Origin: Zygnema cylindricum
Lineage: Eukaryota; Streptophyta; Zygnematophyceae; Zygnematales; Zygnemataceae
Assembly (NCBI GenBank): GCA_037447655.1
Contig: JBBHKE010002870.1
Coordinates: 126,001 to 186,000, forward strand
Length of the DNA: 60,000 bases
Reading direction: 5' to 3'
A model generated the notes under the pieces. It made no database searches and was not told the origin of the DNA. It worked only from the letters and a program-made list of their open reading frames with translations. Shown here one piece after another: positions 33,083 through 43,472 of this stretch (position 1 is the stretch's first letter; each line of letters opens with the position of its first letter). The position numbers and the translations under genes were made by a program.

Positions 33083-34009
33083 CTATAAAAGGAATTCCGT
33101 CTCCTTTGCATCGGAGACGAAATAATTGGAATTTGAATTTTCTCCATCAATTTTATCATAAGAAAGCCGATTTGGTTTTTTTCCTCTATTCTCTCGAGTA
33201 CTCCGTCTAAGAACCGGAACTTGTTCCACATTTTGCTCCTCCTCGTTCACATTTGGTAAACTCGATTTTGAGCTTGAAGATTTTTGACTTTCTGTCGACA
33301 TTTTGGAATTTCAGCTTATATTACTCCGAACATCAATGTCAATGTCCAATTTCTCCGAACCCGAATCAACATTTGATTTTCCCTTCTTGATGTTGACAAT
33401 GGACTCTGGCTCCTCATCCAAATCCGAATCCTCAATTTCCGAGAAATTGTCAACATCATCTACCTCATAAAAATCAAGATTCTTCTTCAATTCCTCCGAT
33501 TTCTCAATAACCGATTTTAAATCTTCATGAAAATTGACATTTCGGGATTCTTCCACAATTTGACGAACCGGATCAAACACACGGTAAATATTTCCTTTCG
33601 TACTATAGCCCACGAAAATTCCGGGCCAACTTCTCGCCGCAAATTTCCCTTTCCTTTTTACTTAATCCACATACACCGTAGCACGACATCCCCAAATTCG
33701 GAGATGATGGAGAGCCGGTTTCCGCCCATAAAGTAATTCGAATGGTGTTTTATCACCGGAAACCGAAGTAAGTCTTCGATTACAGATATAATTGGCCGGG
33801 AGGATGGCATCTCCCCATAATGAGATACTTAGACCAGCCGAATGCACCATCCCCCTCACCATTTCTTGTAAGGTCCTATTCTTCCTTTCGTCTACTCCAT
33901 TCGATTCCGGAGAATAAGGTGAAGTGAATTTTTGGGTAATTCCTTTTGCCTTAGAATACCTCTCAAATGCGATAAATTCGCCTCCATTATCCGAACGAAT
34001 GGCTTTCAA
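33083..34009 (-). pseudogene. Copia E integrase C-terminal half and hinge
   Basis: The frame at 33662-34009 has IRSDNGGEFIAF (second catalytic Asp), SPESNGVDERKNRTLQ (Glu), LWGDAILPANYICNRR and the C-terminal GRKPALHHLRIWGC. Frames at 33311-33613 (GNIYRVFDPVRQIVEESRNV, acidic hinge) and 33083-33301 (RRSTRENRGKKPNRLSYDKI) follow. Each step needs a frame change. Confidence 0.83.
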
Positions 34010-34011
34010 TT

Positions 34012-35018
34012 TCAGTCACATTGTCTTTCGGCAAATGCATGCCACTCAATAAAAGTTTCAAGAGCATCCGATTTCCTCTTCAATAATCCAACCCACGAAA
34101 ATCTCGAATAATCATCAACGATGACCATAATATATCGATTTCCTCCAAGGCTTTCCGTCTTAATTTGTCCACATAGATCAACATGGACAAGCTCCAAAGG
34201 ATGTTGAGCCCGAAATTTCACATCTTTCGTAGGATGTGGTTTCCGAATTTGTCGTCCTTGACTACATCCATCGCATCCATTTACTTTTTCACCGGTAGCA
34301 AGATCCAATCCTCTCACACATGCCGTTTTTATCATTCTCCTCAAATTTCCTTCGGATGTATGGCACATCAGATGGTGCCACAACGTCAAATCTCCCTTTA
34401 ATTTCGATATTTGATTTAGATTGCCCGTGGAAGGAGCATTCTTCCTCGGTCGTCTCCATAAAAGTCGACTATGCATCGATTTGGTGACTTCGCCTTCGCC
34501 AATTAATTTGTCGTCGGCGCGATATATGTGAATCGTCGAATCACCTCTAGAGACTACGCTTCCACCGCCACGTTGAATTTGAGGTACGCTTAATAGATTC
34601 ACTGAACCGTCCGGAATATATAGGACGTTCAATAGACTTGCCTCCAAAATAGTTTCATTTCCAAAACGGTCCCTCGTGGGTAAATTCAATCGAACGGTGC
34701 CCACTTTACCAACCGTAATCGTTTGTCCACTTGCAACCGTAATTAATTTTGGTACGGTAAGTGAACCCATGTCGTCAAACAATGTAGCGTCCGTACACAC
34801 GTGGTGAGACGCTCCCGTGTCAATAATCCACTCCTTTTCGCGTGCGTCACTTGGTTCACATAGTGAATCAATAGAGAGGTGGAGACAAGTGAACATTTGT
34901 CCTCCTTCGTCTCCTTCGAAATTTCCCAAGTCAACGAAATTTCCATGGTTGTCACCATGTTCGCCATAGCGTGCACTACCACGACCAATGTCACGTCCGC
35001 GGCCACGACCACCAAAAC
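34012..35018 (-). pseudogene. Copia E protease and integrase N-terminal half
   Basis: A long open frame begins in the Arg/Gly-rich nucleocapsid tail (GFGGRGRGRDIGRG), then the protease active site EWIIDTGASHHVCTDATLF, LYIPDGSVNLLSVPQIQRGG, the integrase zinc region (HHLMCHTSEGNLRRM, GCDGCSQGRQIRKPH) and the first catalytic Asp in ELVHVDLCGQI. It ends at ERQCD, where a frameshift separates it from the core continuation at 34009. The frame enters from the gag at 40783 across insertion F (CGCG TSD). Confidence 0.87.
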
Positions 35019-35022
35019 CGCG

Positions 35023-35457
35023 TGTCATGCCGCATCGTGTCGGCGGCTCGCTCGCACGTTATCATGCACGCACGCGCGGTATTCTGCACGCACGCGCAGT
35101 ATTTCTCACGCACGCGCAGTATTTCTCACGCACGCGCGGTATTCTGCACGCACGCGCGGTATTTTGTATGCACGCGCAGTTTAAGGCACGCGCGCGCGGT
35201 TTTATGCATGCACGCGCGGTTTGATGCATGCACGCACGATTTTCGCACGCATATATAAGTTTCGTTCTCACGTGCGATTTAATTCCGATTCATATTTTTA
35301 GGTTTCCCTCCAACTTGTGTCATTTTTGGGAAGTGGTGGATTGGAGTTCGTGTGGAGAAGCATCCGGATCCGGCTGCCCTTCCCACGGACAGCTGAACGG
35401 TTTGGGTGTTTGTTTTTGTGTTGTTTGTATTTTCGGTTGGGAATGGAAGGGTGAATT
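35023..35457 (+). repeat. Segment R1, left copy (U3 repeats, TATA box)
   Basis: Starts TGTCATGCCGC. Contains a minisatellite of about nine 20-bp units built on CACGCACGCGC (35065-35245), then TATATAAG (35252-35259), then about 200 bp to the repeated GAATT at 35453-35457. The arrangement of repeats just upstream of TATA fits an LTR promoter with enhancers. Confidence 0.85.
35252..35259 (+). promoter_or_regulatory. TATA box of F promoter
   Basis: TATATAAG directly downstream of the CACGCACGCGC array; transcription would start about 30 bp later. The second copy (near 40385) has one base changed (TTTATAAG). Confidence 0.6.
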
Positions 35458-37529
35458 TTGGCCGAATTTTGAGTTTTCCTTGTTTTTGGTTGGAATTATT
35501 TATTTTGCTTCGTTGCTTTCGTACGAGATAACTCTTGTAGAGAATACGTTGAAGACCCAAGAGCCTAGTGGCTACCTTGTGGCTGAGTATTCTTGTCCAA
35601 AAGCTCCACTTTTTAAAAATCACATTTTCTAAAAGTTTATTTTTATAAAAATAATTCATAAAAAAAATATTACTTTTCAAATTCAGTTTTTATTCTTGTT
35701 TTTTTTTCTTCCCATTTTCCTGCCTATTTACCTTTCATTTTCAGTTTTACTTCTCAGTTTTGTGTGATAAAATAAAGCTAAAGGAAAAAAAAATATAAAA
35801 ATTACATTATTTTCAATATAAAATCTATTTTTTCATTTCTAGATTTTCTTCCACCTTTTATTTGAGTTGGTTTTTTTTTTCCTTTTGATCTAGCTTTATT
35901 TTACTACAAGTTTCATTCTACTTTCTCTCTATTTTTGCTTTCGTTTTCAGTTTTGCATTGGGAAAATATATTATAAAAATAACTTAATTTATAAATTTTA
36001 TTTTATAATAAAATATAAACATTTTGTTTTGGTTTTTGTTTTCCTCTTTCTTGCTTTCAATTCTTGTCTTCTATCTTGCTTTCACTCTATTTCTGGTCTG
36101 CAGATTTAGGTCTGAATTTGTGTCAGATTTTTAGGGTTAATCTGCGAAATTAGGGTTTGGCCGCAGATTTAGGGTTTGGGCCGCAGATTTAGGGTTTGGG
36201 CGTATTTAGGGTTTATTTTTTGAAATTCTTAACCCTAGGTCAGCATTTTACCATTCATTGGTCGCAGATTTTTGATTTTTCCAGCGTGGAATTAGGGTTT
36301 GGGAAACCTTTTTGCCCAATTTTACCGTATTTTGTGTTTTATTTTGATTTTTTCTCAATATTCCTCATATTTCTTTCTTTTAGTGCAACTTAATTTGTTA
36401 ACTAGTGGATGTTTATTTTGTTCGGGATTTGATATATTTTTTTTTTTCTCTTGTCAAATTTAATCATTCAGAAAACTTAACAAGTAAGAATATATATTCT
36501 ATATATTAGAATTGCACGAATTATAACCTAAAATTATCATTGCTTTATAGTTGGGTATAGCGTGGCATAGCGCTGATACGCATACCCTAGCAGGATACTA
36601 ATTGCCTGGGTGTTTAGTCGTGGTTCTTGGGCACGATTATTCGGAATCGGAGCATGTTCGATTCCAAGGAGCTCTGCAAAATCCGACTTGCCTCGACCAA
36701 GTCCGGTTCACTTTTAGTACTCACCAGAGTATTAAAGGTGTTTGTAAGTATCACGATGCCTTGCGGGTGCAGGATCGCTTCTTTGTAATTTGGACACTCG
36801 TGTAGGGGTTTGGTGTGGATTGGTTCTATTACGAACCTTTCTTTTTGAGCATTTGCATTTTCCTTGTTTTCCTTGCATGCTATCTGGCCGTGAGTGGCCT
36901 TGAGTTTCCCTGTGACTATCTGGATTGGATTTCCTTTCATAGATCTTGTCGTTGGTGGCACTGTTTAGACAATTTTCTGTCTGTGCCGCTGTAGATCTGC
37001 ACCGAAAGGTGCCTGGATAGTTTCTCTGTTTGTTTTTATAGATCTGGCCCTTCGGCCTTGCCCCATTGTTGCAGGGTAGAGGTTTTGGTATTCCGGCTTC
37101 TTGCTAGATCTGACCACCGGGTCTTGATAGAGACTTCGTGTGTTAGCTTGTCTTGTGTGGTTTGGCCTTCCATTTGACGCACCTCGATTAGGCCGTTCCG
37201 TTCTTTCCTAGTCGTAATCGAGGGTTTTCTCTTCGTTTATGCCCACGGATTAGGATAACTTACGTTATCAATCCGGATCTACCCGCGGCGGGACAGTTTT
37301 CCGTTCACCGCAGTTAGATCTTTCTAGTTTCTCCGAGTCTACGGACGCACCTGTTTCGGTTGCGGCCCCTAGATCTCCGTCTGTTTGGTCAGTATTGACC
37401 ACAGTCTCATCATTATCCTCAGTTTCCTCTAGGTCATCCCTAGATAGAACCGAATGAGACTTTTCAGAGGAAATCTTTTTCCATCCTCTCACATTTCCGT
37501 TTTCGGTCGGTCCAAATTCGGAACCACTA
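35458..37529 (+). other. F leader region with telomere-like repeats
   Basis: Long noncoding part before gag. AT-rich 35600-36500. From 36130 to 36300 it has repeated TTAGGGTTTGG words inside a 20-bp unit (GCAGATTTAGGGTTTGGGCC), close to the plant telomere motif TTTAGGG. A primer site was not recognised; TGGTGGCACTGTT near 36952 and TTGGCC at 35458 are candidates. Open frames on the minus strand at 36614-36961 and 37268-37618 show no family and are probably fortuitous. Confidence 0.55.
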
Positions 37530-39949
37530 GTGCATTCTTCCTTTGACGACATGGCTTCCTCTTCAGAGGGGGGCATGGGGAAAATGCAATTTTGCTTTTC
37601 AGGGATGAAGGATACCATGTCTTTATCCCATTTTCGTATGCTTTATGATACCGAAATGCGTGATTTGGCATTTCGCTACCAAGATCGATTTGATCTTCGT
37701 GTGGTATTCTCTCTTCTTGGCCTGTACCTTAGAGGTTCGGCCCTTACATTATATTCTCGCAAGTATGATGCTATACTCGCGATGACAGAATTTTCCCCTC
37801 CTTTTGCTGGTACACCCGAGGTCATAGGTCAAGCGGATATTCCATTCCAGGCCGCTTTTCCCGAGGTCTTAGATGCTCAAGGTGTTGTCCTAATTCCCGC
37901 AGTCCCAGAAATTTCGCGCCAATATGCTGTGGCCGCTCGTGCTGCTATCCCAGCACGACCTGGGATGATAATTCCGTTGCGGGATCCACTATCTGTTATG
38001 TTCGATTTCTTAGAAGCCGAGTATCGGATGCAAAACCCCGATCAGGTGAAAGAATTGATGAATTTCACGCGTAAACCAGGAGAAACTGCCCCTGCTTTAC
38101 GTGCTCGCATGGAGACTTTGCGAGAAGCTTTACCGGACCTAATGTCCGATGCAGAAGCTGTTCAAAAATTTGTTGGACAGTTTCCAGATCAATCAAATCG
38201 TTTTATACAAAGTCATCTCACTTAGACTTACGGTTTGAAATTTATATTTGATCAAGCCGCTTAATATGCGGTAGAATATGAGATGCAATCATGTTGGTGG
38301 GAAGCTCATGATCGTTCGGAAGTCGCTTCCCCACTTTCTCCTCCGAGGAACCCGTGGCCTTCTAATAGGCCTCCAAAGACGCCGACCATGGGAAATCCAC
38401 CATTTAATTCCAGAGACCGATTGTGTTTCCGATGTGGAAACACGGGGCACGATGCCCGCATGTGCCCGGATAAGTCGGCCACATGCACCCATTGCAAGCA
38501 GAAGGGACATTTTGTCCACCGTTGCCACGTTAAGGATCCTAATTTTTCCTGTCAGAATCAGATTCAGAACGGTGGAATTCCCGCCCGTTTTGCCAAGCCG
38601 GTCACTCCTCCTACCGAGACAGAGAAAGAGGCGACTCTGCCTAAGATCTCTCGAAGAGAGAGGGAAAAGGCCGAGTTACAAGTCATGATGGCCGCCATGA
38701 TGAAGGAGCAATTTGCTGCCTTCATGGCCGAAATGAAACCCCAGTTCACAGGGATGGCAAGGACAGTCGTCCACACGCCATCGTTGGTTGGTCGAATCCT
38801 CCGGGATTCCACGGTCCAACAAAGGGCAACCACTTTCGATAAGGGATCCCCTGATCATAATGGGGACGGTAAATTACAGAATTCCCGTATTCCACTTTCT
38901 TTCGAGAAAGAATCTCTCTCTCCTCTACCGGACACCGCTTCCTCCATTGTGGCTGAAGCTCTCACCATTCTGGATAATACCATACTTGATGCACATCGAG
39001 TCAAGGAACGACTAAACATCCTTTCTGCCATGATTGATGAGGTCCCCAGGGCCTCTCCCTTTCCTAATGAGGTTCCCAAAGCCTCTCCCCTTGTTGACGA
39101 GTTCGCTGCAGCCGCCGCTTTGAGGGCGTTGCAACTGAACCGTAGTCTTTCAGTCATTCAGCCGGTTACCGCGGATGAGCGCCGTGACCTTGATCCTCAC
39201 ATCAGTTTCCTGGACAATTCTCGAATGTCCTTCTCTGTTAATGGTGTTTCTCCTTCTCTCCCTCTCATAGACACCGGAGCCAAACCCGTGATCCTTGGAT
39301 CCGGATTTGCGCTCAAGCTTGGTCTGACACCAGACAAGCTCAAAGCCACGTCTACTCGGCTTCTTATTTCAGTCGGTACCACGGAGTCGGTGCTTGGAAT
39401 TACCAAGGACCCGCTTGTCTTTCGGTTTCACAACGGAACCGAGAGTGAGTCTGTAGATGTTTCTGTCCGAGCATTGGTCACCAAATCAAAGACTACGAAT
39501 GCTTAGTGGGACAGGATGTTATCTTCCGAATCGGTGGGGGAGTAGATATGCATGATCAGACCTTCTCCTACCGTCCCTCTCATTTTCCGGGACGCAAAAT
39601 CTGCCTCCCTCTTGTCTCTGCTCGCAAGCCGTTGCCCACTATGGCACATTTGGCTTCCGCTCTCCCTGCATTTTCCAGTAACGAACTTCGGGAAGACAAT
39701 GGCGACTCGTTTTTCACGGAACGGATCCATACTGTCGACACCGAAGTCTTTCCACACATTCTAAATGTGGTGGATAGTGATACTAATGGGATGTTGAGTT
39801 TGCAGAGTGTTTATGCATGTACAGGTGGTGATCAAGGGTTCCACATGGAGTGCCTCTCTTCTCCATTATCTTTCAACCCGGTTGACCATTGCTACCTCCG
39901 TATCGGTTCCAGGCCCTCAGCTGTGTTGACCAGCTCCTCCACAGGCTAA
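37530..39949 (+). pseudogene. F gag-protease, three lesions
   Basis: One frame from ATG 37530 (or 37551, MASSSEGGMGKM) to 39506, interrupted by TAG at 38223 and TAA at 38262. It contains a Gag domain (FMNFTRKPG-like segment LMNFTRKPGETAPALRARME) and two CCHC knuckles (CFRCGNTGHDARMC, CTHCKQKGHFVHRC). The protease active site is LPLIDTGAKPVILGSG near 39265. A one-base shift near 39490 moves the protease end (DYECLVGQDVIFRIGGG) into another frame that runs to TAA at 39947. The polypurine tract begins 7 bp later, so RT, RNase H and integrase were lost cleanly or never present. Confidence 0.85.
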
Positions 39950-39957
39950 GGAGCTGG
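39930..39957 (+). other. Hairpin before F polypurine tract
   Basis: CCAGCTCCT (39930-39938) pairs exactly with AGGAGCTGG (39949-39957) around a 10-nt loop, spanning the stop codon. Confidence 0.6.
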
Positions 39958-39964
39958 GGGGGGG
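39956..39964 (+). promoter_or_regulatory. F polypurine tract (G9)
   Basis: Nine G residues directly after the gag-protease stop and directly before the R2 segment. The position fits a plus-strand primer at an LTR edge. Confidence 0.65.
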
Positions 39965-40155
39965 AATTATTGGGTTCACTTCACTCTAGGGGAGTATTCT
40001 TTCCCTTCTTTCTTGGGTCATTTTCACCTTTGTTCCTTCTCATGGTGTATATATTTTATTGACTTTTCATATTTATTTCCGTTGTTGTATATGTTTGTGA
40101 GCATGACTTTGCCGGTTGTGATGCATGTTTGCTTGCTTGCTTCTCATGCACGACA
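39964..40155 (+). repeat. Segment R2, first copy
   Basis: 192 bp from GAATT (39964-39968) to GCACGACA. The second copy at 40588-40778 is 191 bp and about 96% identical. Confidence 0.85.
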
Positions 40156-40157
40156 GC

Positions 40158-40778
40158 TGTCATGCCGCATCGTGTCGGCGGCTCGCTCGCACGTTATCAT
40201 GCACGCACGCGCGGTATTCTGCACGCACGCGCAATATTTCTCACGCACGCGCAGTATTTCTCACGCACGCGCGGTATTCTGCACGCACGCGCGGTATTTT
40301 GTATGCACGCGCAGTTTAAGGCACGCGCGCGCGGTTTTATGCATGCACGCCCGGTTTGATGCATGCACGCACGATTTTCGCACGCATTTATAAGTTTCGT
40401 TCTCACGTGCGATTTAATTCCGATTCATATTTTTAGGTTTCCCTCCAACTTGTGTCATTTTTGGGAAGTGGTGGATTGGAGTTCGTGTGGAGAAGCATCC
40501 GGATCCGGCTGCCCTTCCCACGGACAGCTGAACGGTTTGGGTGTTTGTTTTTGTGTTGTTTGTATTTTCGGTTGGGAATGGAAGGGTGAATTATTGGGTT
40601 CACTTCACTCTAGGGGAGTATTCTTTCCCTTTTTCTTGGGTCATTTTTACCTTTGTTTCTTCTCATGGTGTATATATTTTTCCGACTTTTCATATTTATT
40701 TCCGTTGTTGTGTATGTTTGTGAGCATGACTTTGCCGGTTGTGCTGCATGTTTGCTTGCTTGCTTCTCATGCACGACA
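40158..40778 (+). repeat. Compact R1-R2 unit (621 bp, TGTC...GACA)
   Basis: R1 joined to R2 at the shared GAATT (40588-40592), with none of the 4.5 kb gag region between. It has canonical TG/CA ends and can be read either as the true LTR, or as a deletion derivative of the unit at 35023-40155 across the two GAATT words. Confidence 0.8.
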
Positions 40779-40782
40779 CGCG

Positions 40783-42140
40783 ACCGCCTCTTCCTCTTAC
40801 GTTACTAAATTTAGAGTAGCATTGTTGACTCGTATTACCTATTTTTCCACAATTGAGACATTCTCTCTCTTTATCCGGACAAGAGGCTGAAATATGTCCG
40901 GGCTGTTTGCAACAGAAACACAAGACGTTGCTATTATCATTCTGGACGGACCGAGGTTTTAGATTTCCGCTTCTATCATGCCATTTTCCACGACCTCTCA
41001 GACCTCCTCCTTTTCCATCCCCTCTTACATGGAAATAATGTAAATCCGCGAATTCGGGAGCGGCCACATTCAAGGATCCAACACCCAAAGATTATTTTGA
41101 GGAAATGATACAATTTCTCTCCGCCATCTTCAAATAATTCACAATAAATTCTTAAGTATTATTTTCCCTCGCAAGTAAAATCTCCTTGAGGTGGATCCAC
41201 TTATCCTGTAATGCATTCAAAAATCTGGTTACTTTGTCCTCCTCCGTGATCACTCTCCCATTATTAAGAAGTTGCTCCACAATAATATTGAATCTCTTCA
41301 CGACATCGTCAAAAGATTTCATTTTGAATTGCATGAAATCAGAAAAGACATATTGCTTTTTGTTTTGGATTCCCCTCTCAAATTGGGATTCCAACGCCTT
41401 CCAACATCCGAATGCGGTGCTAAACGTGAGGAATTGATCATGCACAGAAACTGAACACGTTTGCATCAATCCACGTTTGCATCAATCCAGTTATGGCCGC
41501 AAGATTCTTTCGCTTCCACAAACGACATGCCTTCGTATCTCCAACAGCATTTTCTCTTCTCCATTTACGACTTTCCAAAGACCACTTAAGATCAATTGAG
41601 CTCGAATATACTTCTTCCACGAAGGGTAATTCGCTCCGTTGAATACGACGGTCTTTTCGGGCATCTGAAACATTTCCACTCCTCCTTGAATATCCTCCTC
41701 TAAATCGGAATCATCACCTAGCTTTTGATTCCCCTTCTTATCTTTCTCCTTTTCGCCCCTTCATCATCATCACCGGAATCTCCTCCATCCGGATCGGGAT
41801 CTGATCTAAAACGGGTGAATCCATCAATTCTCCTATTCACGTCGGAGAGCTTCGCATCAATCGCATCAATCCGACGCATATATTTCTCAAATTGCTCTCG
41901 AAATGATCGTTGGCCATCGAACCACCAACACCTTGATTTTGATCAACTGAATCCGTGGGGAATGATGACCCAAATGCAGCTCCAGAAAAACTGAACTCTA
42001 TTTCTTCTTTAGGAGGCACCTTGGGAACAAATTTTCCCGAAATTTGAGGCAGTAGCCGAAGGGAGTGAAAAGGAACTTCATTTTGTTCTTTCCCCCATGC
42101 GCCAACACTAGACAAGGAGATACCACAATGGAGCTCTACC
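40783..42140 (-). pseudogene. Copia E gag
   Basis: Minus-strand pieces: N-terminal region at about 41837-42140; core at 41491-41679 (MPEKTVVFNGANYPSWKKYI) and 41152-41469 (MQTCSVSVHDQFLTFSTAFGCWKALESQFE, DDVVKRFNIIVEQLLNNG); nucleocapsid at 40783-41088 with two CCHC knuckles (CFCCKQPGHISASC, CLNCGKIGNTSQQC, the second with N for H). It ends in an Arg/Gly stretch (FSNVRGRGGR) that rejoins GFGGRGRGRD beyond insertion F. Several frameshifts. Confidence 0.83.
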
Positions 42141-42153
42141 TGCTGCGATACCA
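42139..42153 (-). promoter_or_regulatory. Copia E primer-binding site
   Basis: The minus strand reads TGGTATCGCAGCAGG two bases after the 5' LTR end (TTTCA-TT). Resembles the plant initiator-tRNA-type PBS. Confidence 0.8.
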
Positions 42154-42155
42154 AA

Positions 42156-43001
42156 TGAAAGGATCGATAATAAATTCAGATCTCACTAATGAACAATTAT
42201 AGCAGAAGCATTGATATTACAAAACATTAATTCAACATTGAATATACATTTCGGAAATTTCTCATATTAATAAAAATCCGAAATTACAAATTTTGCTCTT
42301 CTACCTCCTTGTCTCTATTGCTTCTTGTGTTACTTGCTTGATTAATTAACACACAGTCATGGTGTCCTTTAAATACAATACCAGCCATGGCATGACACGT
42401 GTGGGCGTGCGCCGCCAAGAAGTCTCTATAAATCTGCCACCTGTCAATGGATTAGACTAGAACACTCTAATTCTCACTAAGGACTGAAAACATTGCAAAA
42501 CGACAAATGAAAACGAAAGTACTATATCTGCCACCTGTCAATGGATTAGACTAGAACACTCTAATTCTCACTAAGGACTGAAAACATTGCAAAACGACAA
42601 GTGAAAACGAAAGTACTATAGAAATCTAGAAGTACAATCGTACTCAAATAAACGTACAGAAATATCTACGCGAAACTACAATTTTGTCGTGAAGCGAAAC
42701 ATACAGTACTTTCACGAAAATGAACGTACTAGTACTTAAACACTCTAATTCTCACTAAGGACTGAAAACATTGCAAAACGACAAGTGAAAACGGAAGTAC
42801 TATAGAAATCTAGAAGTACAATCGTACTCAAATAAACGTACAGAAATATCTACGCGAAACTACGATTTTGTCGCGAAGCGAAACATACAGTACTTTCGCG
42901 AAAATGAACATACTAGTACTTTTACGATTCATCTTTAAGAAAATACAGTACCGAATAAAATTGATTCTTCGCACGTTCGATTCTCTCAATGAATCGTAAC
43001 A
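42156..43001 (-). repeat. Copia E 5' LTR, enlarged by tandem duplications
   Basis: 846 bp against 571 bp in the 3' LTR. The extra 275 bp come from a direct duplication of about 99 bp (two copies of TCTGCCACCTGTCAATGG..., starting near 42429 and 42527) and one of about 180 bp (two full copies of ACACTCTAATTCTCACTAAG...GTACTAGTACTT, ending near 42737 and 42920). Confidence 0.9.
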
Positions 43002-43006
43002 CTAGG

Positions 43007-43317
43007 GAGAGAGTTTGTCGTCCTGCTAGTCTTGCTTGTTTTACCTTGTTATGTGCTAGTGCGCCTTGTTATGTGAAACTGCAGAGTAGCAGATTATATA
43101 GGCAGCCGTGTCGGGTTGCGAGTATCAATCTTAGGGTAGGGATTAATTAAGAGAGAGAAGAGAGAGAGTTGCGAGATGATATAAAGAGGCTTCGGCCAAC
43201 ACTTCTAATTATTTTTGGCCGATTATACCACTTGTCTTTTATGAGCTTACGATGTGAATGTTTTTCTCAATTTTAATGTATTTATTTTGAGTGAATGTTT
43301 ATTTTAAAGATTCAACA
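43007..43317 (+). repeat. Copia H 5' LTR, right part
   Basis: Continuation of the LTR cut at 23161. It includes TTATATAGG (43094) as a TATA candidate, a GA-rich stretch, and ends AGATTCAACA. Total LTR without E would be about 327 bp. Confidence 0.6.
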
Positions 43318-43319
43318 AT

Positions 43320-43331
43320 TGCTATCAACGC
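43320..43331 (+). promoter_or_regulatory. Copia H primer-binding site
   Basis: TGCTATCAACGC two bases after the LTR end, a decayed form of the TGGTATCAnAGC type. Confidence 0.6.
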
Positions 43332-43472
43332 TAGTGCTTCGGAGATGTGCTTCGGAGATAGAGAACGCATGGGGAGGAAGAAGAATATAAATAATCCTTC
43401 CCCCATGGCGTCTACTGAGAGACAGAGAGAGGGTTCAGTTTTTCGGGTTCTCAATTTGAAGAGAATCGGAAT

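Larger units (their letters stand above)
35023..40778 (+). mobile_element. Composite F: gag-protease LTR element with permuted ends
   Basis: Flanked by the 4-bp TSD CGCG (35019-35022, 40779-40782). Ends are TGTCATGC...GCACGACA, an 8-bp inverted repeat with one mismatch. Segment R1 occurs at 35023-35457 and 40158-40592 (about 3 differences in 435 bp). Segment R2 occurs at 39964-40155 and 40588-40778. R2 meets R1 in the middle as GCACGACA-GC-TGTCATGC. Between lies one gag-protease frame, a G9 polypurine tract, and no RT, RNase H or integrase. It is therefore non-autonomous, moved in trans, and structurally resembles a linearised two-LTR circle. Confidence 0.85.
23162..43001 (-). mobile_element. 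Copia E, host of two nested insertions
   Basis: TSD CTAGG at 23157-23161 and 43002-43006. The 3' LTR is 23162-23732 and the 5' LTR 42156-43001. Element-specific internal sequence totals about 4.9 kb: 23733-24525 (RNase H), 32310-35018 (RT, integrase, protease), 40783-42155 (gag). The gaps are insertion C (24526-32304) and insertion F (35023-40778), each flanked by its own TSD, and protein sequence joins across both gaps. Confidence 0.93.

Noticed and set aside
35065-35250. His/Ala/Arg-rich frames over the CACGCACGCGC array
   Set aside because: All six frames are open over this repeat; it lies in a promoter region, so these are not proteins.
36614-37618. Antisense frames in F leader (MPPTTRSMKG..., MVSFIPEKQN...)
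   Set aside because: The first start resembles Gypsy Gag starts, but no Gag domain follows and both oppose the element's own gag. Probably fortuitous.
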